From Imperialibacter sp. EC-SDR9 (GTDB lineage: Bacteria; Bacteroidota; Bacteroidia; Cytophagales; Cyclobacteriaceae): 64,000 nt of DNA. Shown in pieces: positions 31,580 to 40,386 of the stretch (its first letter is position 1; each line of letters opens with the position of its first letter). Below the pieces are notes generated by a model. It was not told the origin of the DNA and searched no databases. It worked only from the letters and a program-made list of their open reading frames with translations. Where the stretch lies: contig NZ_LR701592.1 in assembly GCF_902498805.1 (NCBI RefSeq), forward strand, positions 1-64,000, in the 5' to 3' direction. Made by a program: the position numbers and the translations under genes.

Positions 31580-33672
31580 TTCTCCGTCTTCACCACCCAT
31601 CCTTCCGGCCAGCCGTTTTCTTGCTTGGCCATCATCGCTAAAGCTGCCAGCACACCACCATTGCCGGGGAGGTAGAGGCGAAGGCGGTCTGTTTGGTAGT
31701 TGTGGCCGTTGGGCAGGTAAATGTTGGTGGTGATGGGCATGAGCAGGCCATCTACTGCCTTTTCTGGATCGCCCAGCCGAGTGGCAGTCATGGCTACCAT
31801 GGGGAAGTCCCAGCCCCAGGTGTCGTGCCACTGCCAGTCGGTCCAGATCTTATCGAAGGTGCTGTGCATCACTGCCGTGTCCAACCCGTCGGTCATGGGC
31901 AGCATGCCATAGGCCCCCAGCACGCTGGGATGGTCAGTCATGTAGTAGGTGGAATCATATGATTCAGGAGCGCTTTCTGCGGCCAGATAAAGGCCGTCCT
32001 TTTGCGGTAGCGGAGAAAGGTCATCGAGCACCTTGTCCCACTTTTCGTTTCTCGGTTGCCCTTGCCGTTCTCTCCACTGCTGCGCTGTTTCCAGCGCCCA
32101 GCGCCAGTAAGCCAGTTCATAAGTCGGGTTGAAGGTGGTCTTGGGATCAAACCGCTCCTGAGCGGCAATTACTCCCGGCCCGAGGATATAGCGCTTGAGC
32201 TCGGGGTCGTACCAGGCGAAGTCGGCCATAAAAGCCGCAGTTTCCTGCACTACCTCGTCGTATTTTTCGAGCACCTCTTTGGTGGGCTTGCCGTTGTAGA
32301 TCAGCTCGGCAAACGCAATGATATGAGGCTGCTGCCAGAGGAGATAGGAACCTACTGAAGAGGCTGTTTCCTGGCCCCATGGGTCGGTCATCTTCTGCCA
32401 GCGCACTCCCTCAAAGCCTTGCCGCTCTGCAATCTGGCGGGCCACTCCGATGCTTCTCAGGTACCATTCCATATGGTCTTCCAGCACCTGTGGCCGGCCC
32501 CACATGGCGAAATGAACGCCATGCCACCAGGCCATTTCCATGTGTGGCTTGCCATACCATGAGTTGTAGGTCAGGCCTGTTTCCTGAGGAGGGGTTTTGC
32601 CGCCGCAGTTGATTTTAGTGAGGTAAAGCGACAATACCATCCGCCGTTCAATTTCTAAAGCCCTTGGGTCTTTTGTTGCTCCAAAGTCGATCATCATGCC
32701 TGTGTTCCAGTAGTCGGTCAGTGCCTGATGGGCCTCCGTGCGCAGTGTTTCAAAGTCTTTGCCAGTCACTGTTTTCTCTTCTGGTGAAAAAGTGATGTCG
32801 AACGTCCACATGTCCTTGTCGGTGGCAGGCTGGAGCAGAAAACCTTTGTCGGTGGCTTCAGGTGTGGCTACGGGCAGCGACGACTGTAGCCGGGTGAAAT
32901 AGCGGGTGGTGTCCAGCTGCCGACGGATAGTGACCTGAGTTTGATCGACCTGGCTCACCTGCAGTCTGCCGGGCTCATCTGCATCGAAAAGCACCGCTTC
33001 GTCCTGAAACTGGTCAGTGGGGTAGGGGTAGTTGATGGTTAAACCGAGGCGGCCTTCCTTAAGCAATCCGCTTTTTACTCTTACGCCGAGCCTGTCTTCC
33101 GTTTGGCTCATCACGGAAACGACTTCCACAGGCTCACCTTCCACACTAAAGCGGCTGGTGATTTCGCCCTTCCAGGGGTCGAGGGTTTGGTCGATGTTTT
33201 GGATGTCGGAAATGGCTGCCTGCGTGCCGTCGGCTTTGGTGATGTGCCAACCTACGGTGGCCAGGTGAATGCGGTGTGGGTTCTGGCGGATGTAGTTGGC
33301 AGCAGCAGCCTGCCTTGTGCCTGCCGGCCACTGGCGGGCGTAGGGAATTTCTCTCCCATGCGACATAATGGGGGCCATTGTTTCTTCTATCGAATAAGTT
33401 TCATCCGTTGGGAAGCTGTGCCAGCCCCATTCGGACATAGTGCCCAGTGGGATGCCTTTCTGATAATGCTCCGGGAAGGTTTGCAGACCAGTCACGTCCA
33501 TGGTCATGGCGAAACGGCCATTGCCTACGCTGAGGGAGGCCAGGGTGTCCACTTCGGTGATGTGGACGTTGTGCCGGTTGAAGACAGCCTGGCGGTTGAT
33601 GGAAGTCGGGGGCTCGGTTTTGCAGGCGGTGAATAAAGTGATGGCAAAAACAAGTAGAAGTGGTTGGCGCAT
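31576..33672 (-). CDS. Six-hairpin glycosidase-like lipoprotein
   Basis: A 698-residue exported lipoprotein (lipobox FTAC, Cys near residue 17). The N-terminal 270 residues are beta-rich. The rest (about 300-690) is helical with the look of an (alpha/alpha)6 barrel as in GH65/GH95-type enzymes (LTYNSWYGKPHMEMAWWHGVHFAMW, a conserved aromatic segment around residue 370). A PTYELAYWRWALETAQQW helix follows. It probably cleaves a plant or algal oligosaccharide in the periplasm. I cannot assign the GH family or catalytic acids with certainty. Its stop codon lies inside the last copy of the 13-bp hairpin repeat. Confidence 0.72.
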   Translation of the reverse strand: MRQPLLLVFAITLFTACKTEPPTSINRQAVFNRHNVHITEVDTLASLSVGNGRFAMTMDVTGLQTFPEHYQKGIPLGTMSEWGWHSFPTDETYSIEETMAPIMSHGREIPYARQWPAGTRQAAAANYIRQNPHRIHLATVGWHITKADGTQAAISDIQNIDQTLDPWKGEITSRFSVEGEPVEVVSVMSQTEDRLGVRVKSGLLKEGRLGLTINYPYPTDQFQDEAVLFDADEPGRLQVSQVDQTQVTIRRQLDTTRYFTRLQSSLPVATPEATDKGFLLQPATDKDMWTFDITFSPEEKTVTGKDFETLRTEAHQALTDYWNTGMMIDFGATKDPRALEIERRMVLSLYLTKINCGGKTPPQETGLTYNSWYGKPHMEMAWWHGVHFAMWGRPQVLEDHMEWYLRSIGVARQIAERQGFEGVRWQKMTDPWGQETASSVGSYLLWQQPHIIAFAELIYNGKPTKEVLEKYDEVVQETAAFMADFAWYDPELKRYILGPGVIAAQERFDPKTTFNPTYELAYWRWALETAQQWRERQGQPRNEKWDKVLDDLSPLPQKDGLYLAAESAPESYDSTYYMTDHPSVLGAYGMLPMTDGLDTAVMHSTFDKIWTDWQWHDTWGWDFPMVAMTATRLGDPEKAVDGLLMPITTNIYLPNGHNYQTDRLRLYLPGNGGVLAALAMMAKQENGWPEGWVVKTEN

Positions 33673-33806
33673 GTTTCGATTTGGTTTCTACTCTTTATGG
33701 ACGGCTTATTTAACCATTACCCTTAAGTTGCCTCCTATCTGGCTGTACTTAAACTTTATTCTGTGGCTATTTTTATATTTGAACTCAACAACTGCAAAGC
33801 ACAAGT

Positions 33807-34265
33807 TTGACATCGGTTTCCAAATACAGACACTTCCTCACTTATGGCCTTTCCATGGCTTTGTTTCTCATTGTGCTCCGGTGGCTGGAATTGCGCTTTC
33901 TCATTATCCATAATGCTTTCGCCATTTATGCAGGTGGCCTTGCTCTTCTTTTTACAGGCCTTGGCATCTGGCTGGCACTCAAGCTCACGAAGCCTAAAAC
34001 GGTAATAGTAGAGAAAGCGGTACTTGTCGATTCAGCGCATTTTCTTGCCAATGAAGAAGCATTGAAGGAAACGGGCATTAGCCAAAGGGAGCTCGAGGTG
34101 CTGCAGCTGATGACGACTGGCAAAAGTAACCAGGAAATTGCTGATCAGCTTTTTGTGTCGTTGAACACGGTGAAGACGCACTTAAAAAACCTGTTTGAAA
34201 AACTTGACGTGGGCCGCAGAACACAGGCCGTCGGCAAAGCAAGAAAGTTGGGAATTGTGGCTTGA
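33807..34265 (+). CDS. Membrane-anchored LuxR-type regulator (TTG start)
   Basis: A 152-residue protein with two transmembrane helices (about residues 12-32 and 38-58) and a C-terminal LuxR/NarL helix-turn-helix at about 88-145 (ISQRELEVLQLMTTGKSNQEIADQLFVSLNTVKTHLKNLFEKL). There is no ATG before the first membrane helix. TTG at 33807 fits the family length, and an ATG at 33855 would cut into the first helix. It is followed by a DUF4199 membrane-protein gene, 103 bp away, a frequent pairing in Bacteroidota in my knowledge. The signal it reads is not known. Confidence 0.82.
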   Translation: MTSVSKYRHFLTYGLSMALFLIVLRWLELRFLIIHNAFAIYAGGLALLFTGLGIWLALKLTKPKTVIVEKAVLVDSAHFLANEEALKETGISQRELEVLQLMTTGKSNQEIADQLFVSLNTVKTHLKNLFEKLDVGRRTQAVGKARKLGIVA

Positions 34266-34368
34266 TCGCCTCATCCTTTTGGGTGAATGATTCAAAATCA
34301 CCCGAAAGTGTGAGGGTCAGTTGGTCCTAACCCGACATATTTGCCTCATTCAAAACGACAAAAAAATA

Positions 34369-34893
34369 ATGATCATGAAAAGAACGGTACTGGTTTTCGG
34401 CCTTATTTCAGGCGTCATCATCACTGGCATGATGCTGTTTATGGCCAATAAGTGTTACACCAATCCAGAATTTGAGAGCAACGATGTAGTCGGTTACGCC
34501 CTGATGATCGCCGCCTTCTCCTTCATCTTTGTGGGCATCAAAACATTCAGAGACAAGCAGAATGGAGGCGTCATCGGTTTTGGCAAAGCATTCCTGACTG
34601 GGCTTTATATAAGCCTCATCGCAGCAACCATGTATGTGGTGGTGTGGCTTTTCGATTACTATTTATTCATGCCCGACTATCTGGATAAATATAGTCAGCA
34701 TGTGCTGTACATGGCGAAAATTGGCGGTGCTAACGAACAGGAACTAGCTGCCAAAGCAACTGAAATGGCCACTTTTGCGGAGATGTATCAAAACCCGATG
34801 GCAGTTGTGCTTATTACCTTTTCGGAGGTGTTTCCTATTGGTCTTATTATTTCTCTGGTGAGCGCTGCCATTCTCAAAAGAAAGCAATCCTAA
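34369..34893 (+). CDS. DUF4199-family membrane protein
   Basis: A 174-residue inner-membrane protein with four hydrophobic segments (VLVFGLISGVIITGMMLF, ALMIAAFSFIFVGIKTF, FLTGLYISLIAATMYVVVW and MAVVLITFSEVFPIGLIISLVSA). The pattern, including KQNGGVIGFGKAF and the Tyr- and Met-rich loop, matches DUF4199. The function of the family is unknown. ATG at 34369 or 34375 are equally good starts. It follows the LuxR-type gene and precedes the VOC gene by 11 bp, so the three may be one operon. Confidence 0.85.
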   Translation: MIMKRTVLVFGLISGVIITGMMLFMANKCYTNPEFESNDVVGYALMIAAFSFIFVGIKTFRDKQNGGVIGFGKAFLTGLYISLIAATMYVVVWLFDYYLFMPDYLDKYSQHVLYMAKIGGANEQELAAKATEMATFAEMYQNPMAVVLITFSEVFPIGLIISLVSAAILKRKQS

Positions 34894-34904
34894 ACAGCGA
34901 ATGA

Positions 34905-35288
34905 ATGAAAATAGCACTGACAAGCGTATTTGTTAACGACCCGATAGCTGCTTTTAAGTTCTATACTGAGGTACTGGGTTTTGTGGAAAAAATGTACATG
35001 CCGGAAATGCAGCTGGCGATTGTTGCGGGGCCTGATGAGCCAGATGGCACCTCGCTGCTCCTGGAACCTAACCAGAACCTGGGAGCCGACACTTTTCAAA
35101 AAGCTGTATTTGAAGCTGGATTGCCAACCATTGTTTTTGGAACCAAAGACATCAATGCGGACTACCAAAGGCTGAGGGAAAAAGGAGTGGTTTTCAGAAG
35201 CGAGCCTAAAAAAACCGACTGGGGCACGCAGGCAGTGTTCGAGGATACCTGCGGCAATTTGATCCAATTACATCAGGCAGAAGTGTAG
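34905..35288 (+). CDS. VOC-family (glyoxalase/bleomycin-resistance-like) protein
   Basis: A 127-residue cytosolic protein of the vicinal-oxygen-chelate fold with two beta-alpha-beta-beta-beta modules (MKIALTSVFVNDPIAAFKFYTEVLGF at the start, ADYQRLREKGVVF and FEDTCGNLIQLHQ at the end). The glutamate/histidine metal ligands typical of active members are only partly visible. The substrate is not known. It starts 11 bp after the DUF4199 gene. Confidence 0.85.
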   Translation: MKIALTSVFVNDPIAAFKFYTEVLGFVEKMYMPEMQLAIVAGPDEPDGTSLLLEPNQNLGADTFQKAVFEAGLPTIVFGTKDINADYQRLREKGVVFRSEPKKTDWGTQAVFEDTCGNLIQLHQAEV

Positions 35289-35433
35289 CTGAATGAAAGC
35301 TAAAGCGTTTTGTAACTGCAATAGGTGAAACTCCGTGGGAGGTTCCAATAGTTGATTTTGCTGGCTGCTGTTTGCTGAGCGATTTCACCCCTTATTTTGG
35401 TACGAACAACGTCTACCGTTGGCCACCAATCAG

Positions 35434-35464
35434 TTGATACCTTTTGAACAGGGCGGTATTTTTG
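35434..35464 (+). promoter_or_regulatory. Bacteroidota-type promoter of the GH26 gene
   Basis: TTG (35434-35436), 20 nt, then TATTTTTG (35457-35464), a perfect TAnnTTTG -7 box, ends 28 bp before the start codon. Confidence 0.65.
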
Positions 35465-35492
35465 GGACTGATTAGCACCTAAACGCACCCAC

Positions 35493-36629
35493 ATGACGAC
35501 GAAACGGATTCTTCTCATCTTTGGCCTTATTGGTTTTTTTGTATCAACTGCTTTGGCCCAGAAAAACAAACCAATTGATAAGGACGCTACAAGAGAGACT
35601 CAGAAGCTCTACAAAAGCCTTCGGAAGCTCTCCAAAAAGCATACGCTGTTTGCTCACCAGCACGCCACTGAGTACGGACATGGCTGGGTTGGCGACGAAG
35701 ACCGCTCTGATGTGAAATCGGTGACCGGATCTCATCCCGCCATGGTTGGTGTGGATTTCAGCGGCTTCTCAGGTCGTTCACCAGAGCAAATAGCGCAAGC
35801 TAAAGAGCGCCTTAGAAAGAATGTGGTGGATACCTACAACAGGGGAGGAGTTACCACCATTGCGTGGCACTTTTCAAACCCCGTGTCGGGCGGAGGCTTC
35901 TACTGGCGGGACACGGTGTCGCTGCCTGCCGTGAGTTATATCATTCCGGGAGGGCAGGCCCATGAGCAATACAAGGAGATACTGAAAGGGATAGCTGATT
36001 GGGCACATAGTATCAAAGGAGCCAATGGAGAGCTGGTACCTGTCATTTTCAGGCCCTATCACGAGTTTGACGGTGGCTGGTTCTGGTGGGGTGCTTCACA
36101 TTGTACCAGAGAAGAGTTCATCGCTTTGTGGCAATTTACGGTGGGCTACCTGAGAGACGAGCTTGACGTGCACAACTTCATCTACGCCTTTTCACCCGAC
36201 AATCAGTTCCTGACAGAAGAAAAATACCTGGCCCGCTACCCCGGCGACGAATGGGTGGATATGGTGGGCATGGACAACTATGGCGACATGGGCCGCAACC
36301 GCTATGCGATTGACACGGCTGCATTGAAACTAAAGATTGTGTCGGACTATGCCCGAAAGGCTGGTAAGCTGGCTGCTTTTACGGAGACAGGCCTGGAGTC
36401 GATTCCTAATGAAACATGGTGGACAGAGACGCTGCTCAAGACCATGCGCATGCACAAAATGCGGCTCGCCTACGTGCTGGTGTGGCGCAATGACATCCGC
36501 AGCCCAACGCACTACTATGCGCCGTATCCGGGGCAGGTAAGTGTGCCTGACTTCATGAAGTTTTATGACGATCCCTATACACTGTTTGAAAACGACCTGA
36601 AGAATATCTACAAGAAGAAGAAACGGTGA
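35493..36629 (+). CDS. Secreted GH26 beta-mannanase-like glycoside hydrolase
   Basis: A 378-residue exported enzyme of family GH26, expected to hydrolyse beta-1,4-mannans. The signal peptide is MTTKRILLIFGLIGFFVSTALA. The (beta/alpha)8 barrel includes HPAMVGVDFSGF at about 80 and IAWHFSNPV at about 122. The acid/base glutamate is in FRPYHEFDGGWFWWG (about 185-199), and the nucleophile glutamate in AFTETGLES (about 296-304). The segment WRNDIRSPTHYYAPYPG near the end is typical of the mannanase subgroup. It has its own promoter. Neighbouring genes do not form a classical SusC/D locus. Confidence 0.92.
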   Translation: MTTKRILLIFGLIGFFVSTALAQKNKPIDKDATRETQKLYKSLRKLSKKHTLFAHQHATEYGHGWVGDEDRSDVKSVTGSHPAMVGVDFSGFSGRSPEQIAQAKERLRKNVVDTYNRGGVTTIAWHFSNPVSGGGFYWRDTVSLPAVSYIIPGGQAHEQYKEILKGIADWAHSIKGANGELVPVIFRPYHEFDGGWFWWGASHCTREEFIALWQFTVGYLRDELDVHNFIYAFSPDNQFLTEEKYLARYPGDEWVDMVGMDNYGDMGRNRYAIDTAALKLKIVSDYARKAGKLAAFTETGLESIPNETWWTETLLKTMRMHKMRLAYVLVWRNDIRSPTHYYAPYPGQVSVPDFMKFYDDPYTLFENDLKNIYKKKKR

Positions 36630-36701
36630 GTGAATTTTTAGCAGAAAACTGAATAATACCCGCATATTTGCATTTTGTTTTGCGCCAGCTAGCCATTGAA
36701 G

Positions 36702-37544
36702 ATGAAAGAGAAAGTAGATATGCGGGAAGAAACCCTGGGAATTTTGGAACTGTTGCGCCCTGTTGCTCCGGCGGACCTGATCCGTGTAGGCAGGAACTAC
36801 GATGGTGGCTACGTTTTTTCCTCTCAAAGTTTGGCCAATTGCAGTCATTTTATCTCTTGTGGATTGTCGTATGATTGGTCGTTTGAGATAGAATTGAAAG
36901 AGCGCCGACCTGATTTACCTATCGTTGCCTTCGACAGAACATCCGGGTTCAACAGCACCATGCTTTACTGGGTGATCAAAAACTTTGGCAAAATCGCCTT
37001 GTACCCCTTCAGGTTTCTGGGTGTGCAGGATACGCCTGCTCAGTCGTGGGGAAAGATATCGATGATGGTTCGTATGAAGCAGCTATTCTCTGGCAACCTG
37101 CAGTTTGTCAAAAAGCACATCGGGCTTGAGAGCAATTCGGGGGTGCAGTCGTTCGGAGAGCTTTTGGAACATAACAAAGGATATGGGGTGAAGCTGGATG
37201 TGGAGGGAACTGAATACGATCTGCTCGACACGATTATTGATAAGCTGGATAAGATCGAGCTCCTCCTGATAGAGTTTCACAACGTAGAAGAGAATATAGA
37301 CGCCATTGTGCCGTTCCTGAAGGCCACCAGGGCCACCCACTATGTGCAGCATGTGCATGGCAACAACTACGACAGCGTCAACAGCTTTGGCTTTCTGAAT
37401 TCCATTGAGCTAACCATTGCAAGGAAGGACAGCGGATACCAGCCTGAGTCGGCTGAGGTTCTTACCTACCCCGTAAAAGACCTGGATTTCCCGAACGACA
37501 GAAGGAAGCCCGATGTGGGGTTCAATTTTTTGGCAACGGATTAA
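36702..37544 (+). CDS. FkbM-like methyltransferase
   Basis: A 280-residue protein resembling FkbM/Methyltransf_21 SAM-dependent enzymes. The usable start is ATG at 36702 rather than the TTG six bases earlier. Features are RNYDGGYVF near residue 30, the FISCGLSYDWSFEIEL segment that replaces the usual glycine-rich SAM loop, and GVKLDVEGTEYDLLDTI near 165, the family hallmark (KxDVEGxE). It may methylate a glycan or lipid headgroup. Its last 23 bases overlap the oppositely oriented lipoprotein gene. Confidence 0.75.
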   Translation: MKEKVDMREETLGILELLRPVAPADLIRVGRNYDGGYVFSSQSLANCSHFISCGLSYDWSFEIELKERRPDLPIVAFDRTSGFNSTMLYWVIKNFGKIALYPFRFLGVQDTPAQSWGKISMMVRMKQLFSGNLQFVKKHIGLESNSGVQSFGELLEHNKGYGVKLDVEGTEYDLLDTIIDKLDKIELLLIEFHNVEENIDAIVPFLKATRATHYVQHVHGNNYDSVNSFGFLNSIELTIARKDSGYQPESAEVLTYPVKDLDFPNDRRKPDVGFNFLATD

Positions 37545-38004
37545 AAGCAAACACCCAGGTGCCGGTAGGATCACCCGCACAGGGATACGCTGGGCAGGTA
37601 CCAGTAGTGTCTGCCGATTCAATTGTGAACGTCGTCAGCAGTTTGCCTTCTCTGTTGAAAAAAATGTTTAAGTTGTCATAGTTGTCCCTCACAAGGCGGA
37701 TCGAGTCTATCACCTGCCACCCGCCGCTTTTTGCCCAAACCGAGTCGCCAGGCGTTGCCGGCATATAGTAGGCTCCGCTGTCTTTTTTGAGCTGCTCAAA
37801 GGTTAGCTCCAGCCCCAGCCATTCATTCTGTAGAATACCGTCCTCTCGTGCTCCCGACACTATCCATGTACCCGCAAATGGCACCTGTACAAATGTCGGC
37901 CGGGTATCAATCTCTTTACTGCATGAAAGTGACAAACAACCAACCATCAGGCAGAGAATAGCTGTTGTATTTAATGGTGTGACTGGCCTACTTTTCCTAT
38001 CCAT
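37522..38004 (-). CDS. Small lipoprotein, lipocalin-like
   Basis: A 160-residue lipoprotein. The signal peptide ends with LSLSC (Cys near residue 28). The body is beta-rich, with FAGTWIVSGAREDG and GTWVFAFNP at either end, the beginning and end of a short barrel like those of lipocalin-type lipoproteins. A CPAYPC pair near residue 140 may form a disulfide. Function unknown. It overlaps the 3' end of the convergent methyltransferase gene by 23 bp. Confidence 0.7.
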   Translation of the reverse strand: MDRKSRPVTPLNTTAILCLMVGCLSLSCSKEIDTRPTFVQVPFAGTWIVSGAREDGILQNEWLGLELTFEQLKKDSGAYYMPATPGDSVWAKSGGWQVIDSIRLVRDNYDNLNIFFNREGKLLTTFTIESADTTGTCPAYPCAGDPTGTWVFAFNPLPKN

Positions 38005-38101
38005 AAAGCGTTGTGAGTAGTAAAAATAGCCAAAATAGTGTAATGCAATCCATTTTATTATAGATAAAAGTATACGGAGAGATAAAAACTGATTAATCAG
38101 T

Positions 38102-38127
38102 TGTATAACTTAATATTTAGTTATACA
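38102..38127 (+). promoter_or_regulatory. BlaI-type operator
   Basis: TGTATAACT (38102-38110) and AGTTATACA (38119-38127) are perfect 9-bp inverted arms separated by 8 nt, ending 8 bp before the blaI-like start codon. Placement and symmetry fit a BlaI/MecI dimer site and predict autoregulation of the two-gene operon. Confidence 0.75.
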
Positions 38128-38135
38128 TTCATTTT

Positions 38136-38501
38136 ATGGAACGATTAACCAGGGCAGAGGAGCCTGTTATGCACATTATCTGGAGCAAGCAGAAAGTGTT
38201 TGTAAAAGACATTATTGAGCTGATGCCGGAGCCCAAGCCGCCCTATAATACCATCTCGTCTCTGGTAAGGATACTCGAAAGCAAGGGGTTGGTAGGTCAT
38301 GAAGCCTATGGAAAAACCCACATGTACTATCCTAAGGTGAGCAAGAACGAATACCGGAGAAGTATTTTCTCGGGCATGATGAGCGACTATTTTGATGGTT
38401 CGTACGAAAGCCTCATGTCTTTCATTGTGAGTAGTAAAGACCTCTCGGCTGAAGAGGCAAAAAAACTAAAAGACATCATTAACAAGAAAGACCATGAATA
38501 G
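38136..38501 (+). CDS. BlaI/MecI/CopY-family repressor
   Basis: A 121-residue winged-helix repressor. The N-terminus LTRAEEPVMHIIWSKQKVFVKDIIELM and the recognition region PPYNTISSLVRILESKGLV are family hallmarks. The C-terminal half forms the dimerisation helices (FDGSYESLMSFIV ... LSAEEAKKLKDII). In the family, cleavage by the membrane peptidase BlaR1/MecR1 inactivates the repressor. The BlaR-like gene follows and overlaps by 8 bp. A palindromic operator lies just upstream. Confidence 0.92.
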   Translation: MERLTRAEEPVMHIIWSKQKVFVKDIIELMPEPKPPYNTISSLVRILESKGLVGHEAYGKTHMYYPKVSKNEYRRSIFSGMMSDYFDGSYESLMSFIVSSKDLSAEEAKKLKDIINKKDHE

Positions 38502-40302
38502 CTTTTTCATCTATCTGCTTGAGGTAAGTGGGGCCAGCGCCATCCTTTACTTTGGCTTTTTGATCTTGTCGAAGGCCACTTCTGTAAAGTTCAGGAGACT
38601 CTACCTGCTAAGCTGCCTGTTTATGTCAGTAGCCATCCCATTTTCCGGTCTCCACTTGTCTTCTCCTTTAACGGTGTCTTTTCACGAGGAGCCCAGGGAC
38701 TCATCGTTTATTGCCACACCGTCGCCGGTTGCCTCTCCGGTGAGCACCCCCTCAATGAAAGAGGTGCCTGAAATAACTGCGGCGCTTCCCGTGGAACAGG
38801 TGAGCAGCGTAGAAACAGGAGATACCCTCTTTTTCATTTATTTAATTGGCGTGACGTTTTTCCTGGTAAGAATCGGCATAAGTATGTACGGCGTTTACCG
38901 GCTTATGAAATCAGCGGAAAAGGTTGATGGTGAGTTTTCTTCTTTTTTTATTGTTGACAAGGAGGCCTTTACCGGTGCTTCATTTTTTCAACTTATTTTC
39001 ATTGGCAAAAGCCTTCTCAATACCTCAAAGGAATCGATTATTTACCGGCATGAGTACGTGCATGCCACAAGGTGGCACAGTCTCGATCTTCTGCTTTCCG
39101 AAGTCTACACAGCAGTGTTTTGGCTTAACCCGATAGGCTGGCTAATAAAAAGCCAAATTCGACTCAATACAGAATATGAAGCGGATGAGGCGATGATGAA
39201 CCATGTCGACAGGAAGGCTTACTCTCACATGCTCATCGACTTGTCGAGTACGCTTTATTATGAAAGAGTAAGCAATTTCTTTAGTGCCAAAAGTGTAAAA
39301 AGAAGGATCGAAAGCCTGCATACTTTCAGGGAGCACAAGTTCTATCGTGGTTTGGCATGGACAGGCTTGTTTTATGCGCTGGCCTTTCTGTTGATCGCCT
39401 GCGTGGAGCCATGGGAAGGCCGCAGGAGTGCCGATCCTGTGAAAGCGATGGAGAATATCAAAACCGTCACCACCCGCTTTACCAGCCACCAGAGTGATAC
39501 GCAGGACAAAGACGATAGGGTGATAGCCGTTGCCTACTATCACCCTAACGGCACCATCGACAGGGTAGACCAGCACATGACGTATCCCTACAACTATAAA
39601 AACCCGTTTCGCCGGGAGTTCTGGGCAGAGCCTGATCCTATCAATGTGCCATTGGTCATGGATGGATTGGAGTTGGGGGGAGCTGAGAATAATATACTTT
39701 ACGGAAACGATTGGCCAGTAAAGTATGTGGAGCTTGTAAAAAGGAAGCATCCAAAGCTGCAGGGGTATTTAGAACGTTACCAGTTTGAAACAACAGTCGA
39801 AAGCACTGGTGAAGGTTTGCCGTTAAAAATTAGCACAATGCAAATTCCGTCCAACGCAGTAGGAGTCTCGAGAGGTGTTATATTCATGAATGGTGAAATA
39901 AGGGAAGTCTCCCGAATGCTTGGCTACGAAGATTTTTTTGAATATTCAGGTGGTAAAGTGACAAGGTTTTCCGGCACAAGTTTATACGAGTCTCAAAACC
40001 CGGGTACTTCAGATATAGAAGTGATTCGGCAGAACGGTGGAGACAATTACTGGCGTAGCGTGAACTATACCTATGAAAACGAACTGCTTTCAAAAGTGAC
40101 TTTCCAGGGTAAAGCTTATCAGTTTGTCTACGAAAATGGGTTGCTTAATCGGACCGAGTACTTTATCAATGACAAAATGTACCACTACAGGGAGCATTTT
40201 TATAACGACGAGGGCCTGCGGACAAGAACAGAGATTTATAACCTCTACAAAGAGCTTGAATTCACTATCGACTATGATTACGAATTTTATGAAGACGAAT
40301 AA
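38494..40302 (+). CDS. M56-family (BlaR1-like) membrane peptidase with YD-repeat-like C-terminus
   Basis: A 602-residue membrane sensor-protease. Transmembrane segments lie near residues 5-27, 37-55, 112-135 and 290-308. The zinc-binding HEYVH (HExxH) is near residue 186, and the third ligand glutamate is in NTEYEADEAMM near 227. The extracytoplasmic part (about 310-602) is not a penicillin-binding domain. It ends in YD-repeat-like strands (YENGLLNRTEYFINDKMYHY). The sensed signal is therefore probably not a beta-lactam. It overlaps the BlaI-like gene by 8 bp and would cleave that repressor on signalling. Confidence 0.85.
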   Translation: MNSFFIYLLEVSGASAILYFGFLILSKATSVKFRRLYLLSCLFMSVAIPFSGLHLSSPLTVSFHEEPRDSSFIATPSPVASPVSTPSMKEVPEITAALPVEQVSSVETGDTLFFIYLIGVTFFLVRIGISMYGVYRLMKSAEKVDGEFSSFFIVDKEAFTGASFFQLIFIGKSLLNTSKESIIYRHEYVHATRWHSLDLLLSEVYTAVFWLNPIGWLIKSQIRLNTEYEADEAMMNHVDRKAYSHMLIDLSSTLYYERVSNFFSAKSVKRRIESLHTFREHKFYRGLAWTGLFYALAFLLIACVEPWEGRRSADPVKAMENIKTVTTRFTSHQSDTQDKDDRVIAVAYYHPNGTIDRVDQHMTYPYNYKNPFRREFWAEPDPINVPLVMDGLELGGAENNILYGNDWPVKYVELVKRKHPKLQGYLERYQFETTVESTGEGLPLKISTMQIPSNAVGVSRGVIFMNGEIREVSRMLGYEDFFEYSGGKVTRFSGTSLYESQNPGTSDIEVIRQNGGDNYWRSVNYTYENELLSKVTFQGKAYQFVYENGLLNRTEYFINDKMYHYREHFYNDEGLRTRTEIYNLYKELEFTIDYDYEFYEDE

Positions 40303-40328
40303 CAGGCACGGCCAACAACAACAAGAAA

Positions 40329-40346
40329 AGGCGCCAATTGGCGCCT
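40329..40346. terminator. Perfect 18-bp palindrome between convergent genes
   Basis: AGGCGCCAATTGGCGCCT lies 27 bp after the M56 stop codon and 41 bp before the end of the convergent isomerase gene. It is GC-rich at the arms and followed on the plus strand by CTCTTTC, so a weak bidirectional terminator is likely. Confidence 0.5.
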
Positions 40347-40386
40347 CTCTTTCAAATCTTCAAATACTCAGCTTTCAAATCCTCTC

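Noticed and set aside
38136-40302. Beta-lactam resistance locus
   Set aside because: The BlaI/M56 pair is clear, but there is no beta-lactamase or PBP2a gene, and the sensor has no penicillin-binding domain.
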